Source: Triparma columacea (lineage: Eukaryota; Sar; Bolidophyceae; Parmales; Triparmaceae). From it: a stretch of DNA of 64,000 nucleotides. The position numbers and the translations under genes were made by a program. Location: assembly GCA_030267965.1 (NCBI GenBank), contig BRYA01000376.1, positions 31,245-95,244 of the forward strand. The letters are read 5' to 3'. Positions 63,752-64,000 of the stretch are shown in pieces. Numbering within the stretch: the first letter of the stretch is position 1; the number at the start of each line of letters is the position of its first letter. Under the pieces are notes generated by a model that was given only the letters and a program-made list of their open reading frames with translations, was not told the DNA's origin and searched no databases.

Positions 63752-64000
63752 TCATCCTCCCCTCCCCCTCCTCAAAACCTTCTCCCACATAAAGTCCTTA
63801 ACCCCCTTGAACCCCTGTTCCTCCATCCATTCCAAGTACTTGACCTTGAGTTCCCCCACCACCTCTCCCCTCCCAACTTTGTCTCTCCCCTTTTTCTTGT
63901 TCCTCCTCTCCAGGAATTCCTCGCACCACACCCTCCACTCGAGGCCGTTCACGATGTCCATCCTCCCCCCCCCCGCCTCCTTGTACCTCCTAAGTAGTTC
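63752..64000 (-). CDS. C-terminal end of an unknown gene (cut by window edge)
   Basis: The frame is open from the right window edge to a stop at 63752, so the start is outside. The 82 visible residues are basic and helical with Trp (NGLEWRVWCEEFLERRNKKK, then EVVGELKVKYLEWMEEQGF). A run of Gs at 63965-63974 lies in coding sequence and could hide a frame error. No family is recognised. Confidence 0.45.
   Translation of the reverse strand, partial: ELLRRYKEAGGGRMDIVNGLEWRVWCEEFLERRNKKKGRDKVGRGEVVGELKVKYLEWMEEQGFKGVKDFMWEKVLRRGRGG

Overview
The window is nuclear DNA from a photosynthetic stramenopile (heterokont alga). Several proteins begin with a signal peptide followed by a phenylalanine at the cleavage site (...SISAF|YVP, ...GAAAF|RP, ...THSF|TFS), the pattern of plastid import through four membranes. 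There are two fucoxanthin-chlorophyll type light-harvesting proteins, a TLC-type ATP/ADP translocase, Tic20 and a Ycf36/CGLD27 protein. IFT22, an Sfi1-type protein and a kinesin-14 point to a cell with centrin-based basal bodies and probably flagella. A diatom-related flagellate lineage (Parmales/Bolidophyceae) or a pelagophyte would fit; the species cannot be fixed from sequence alone.

I reconstruct 29 protein genes, two of them cut by the window ends, and no RNA gene. Introns are mostly 70-180 bp, usually start GTGAG and end CAG or TAG, and often carry a CTTCGCT-like motif just before the 3' splice site. Gene models were joined by hand at splice sites that keep the frame, so a real gene often joins several short open frames.

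Layout: (1-9 kb) unknown protein, membrane protein, poly-Asn CDK, armadillo-repeat protein, secreted protein. (9-16 kb) IFT22, HAD phosphatase-like protein, nucleotide translocase, an EF-hand/Tic20 fusion, CGLD27. (15.5-24 kb) ankyrin protein, ankyrin-like/MORN protein, bZIP factor. (24-34 kb) ankyrin-WW-kinesin-14, secreted TPR protein, an AT-rich island, GH81 beta-1,3-glucanase, tail-anchored GST. (34-48 kb) DHX57-like helicase, kelch protein, MFS carrier, coiled-coil protein, a 180-bp hAT-like MITE, secreted C39-like protein. (48-64 kb) dual-specificity phosphatase, secreted repeat protein, a secretory-route TPR/GT41/GT4 glycosyltransferase, a giant Sfi1-like protein, two divergent light-harvesting genes and the end of one more gene.

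Neighbouring genes almost always alternate in strand (24 of 28 adjacent pairs), giving divergent pairs with shared promoters and convergent pairs with tails 28-250 bp apart. Plastid functions form two small clusters (translocase, Tic20, CGLD27; two LHC genes). Cytoskeletal/flagellar functions (IFT22, kinesin, Sfi1) are scattered. The most notable items are the EF-hand/Tic20 fusion, the double glycosyltransferase, the ankyrin-WW-kinesin, the MITE with a perfect 8-bp target duplication inside a divergent promoter, and a ~75-bp element present twice around the LHC pair.
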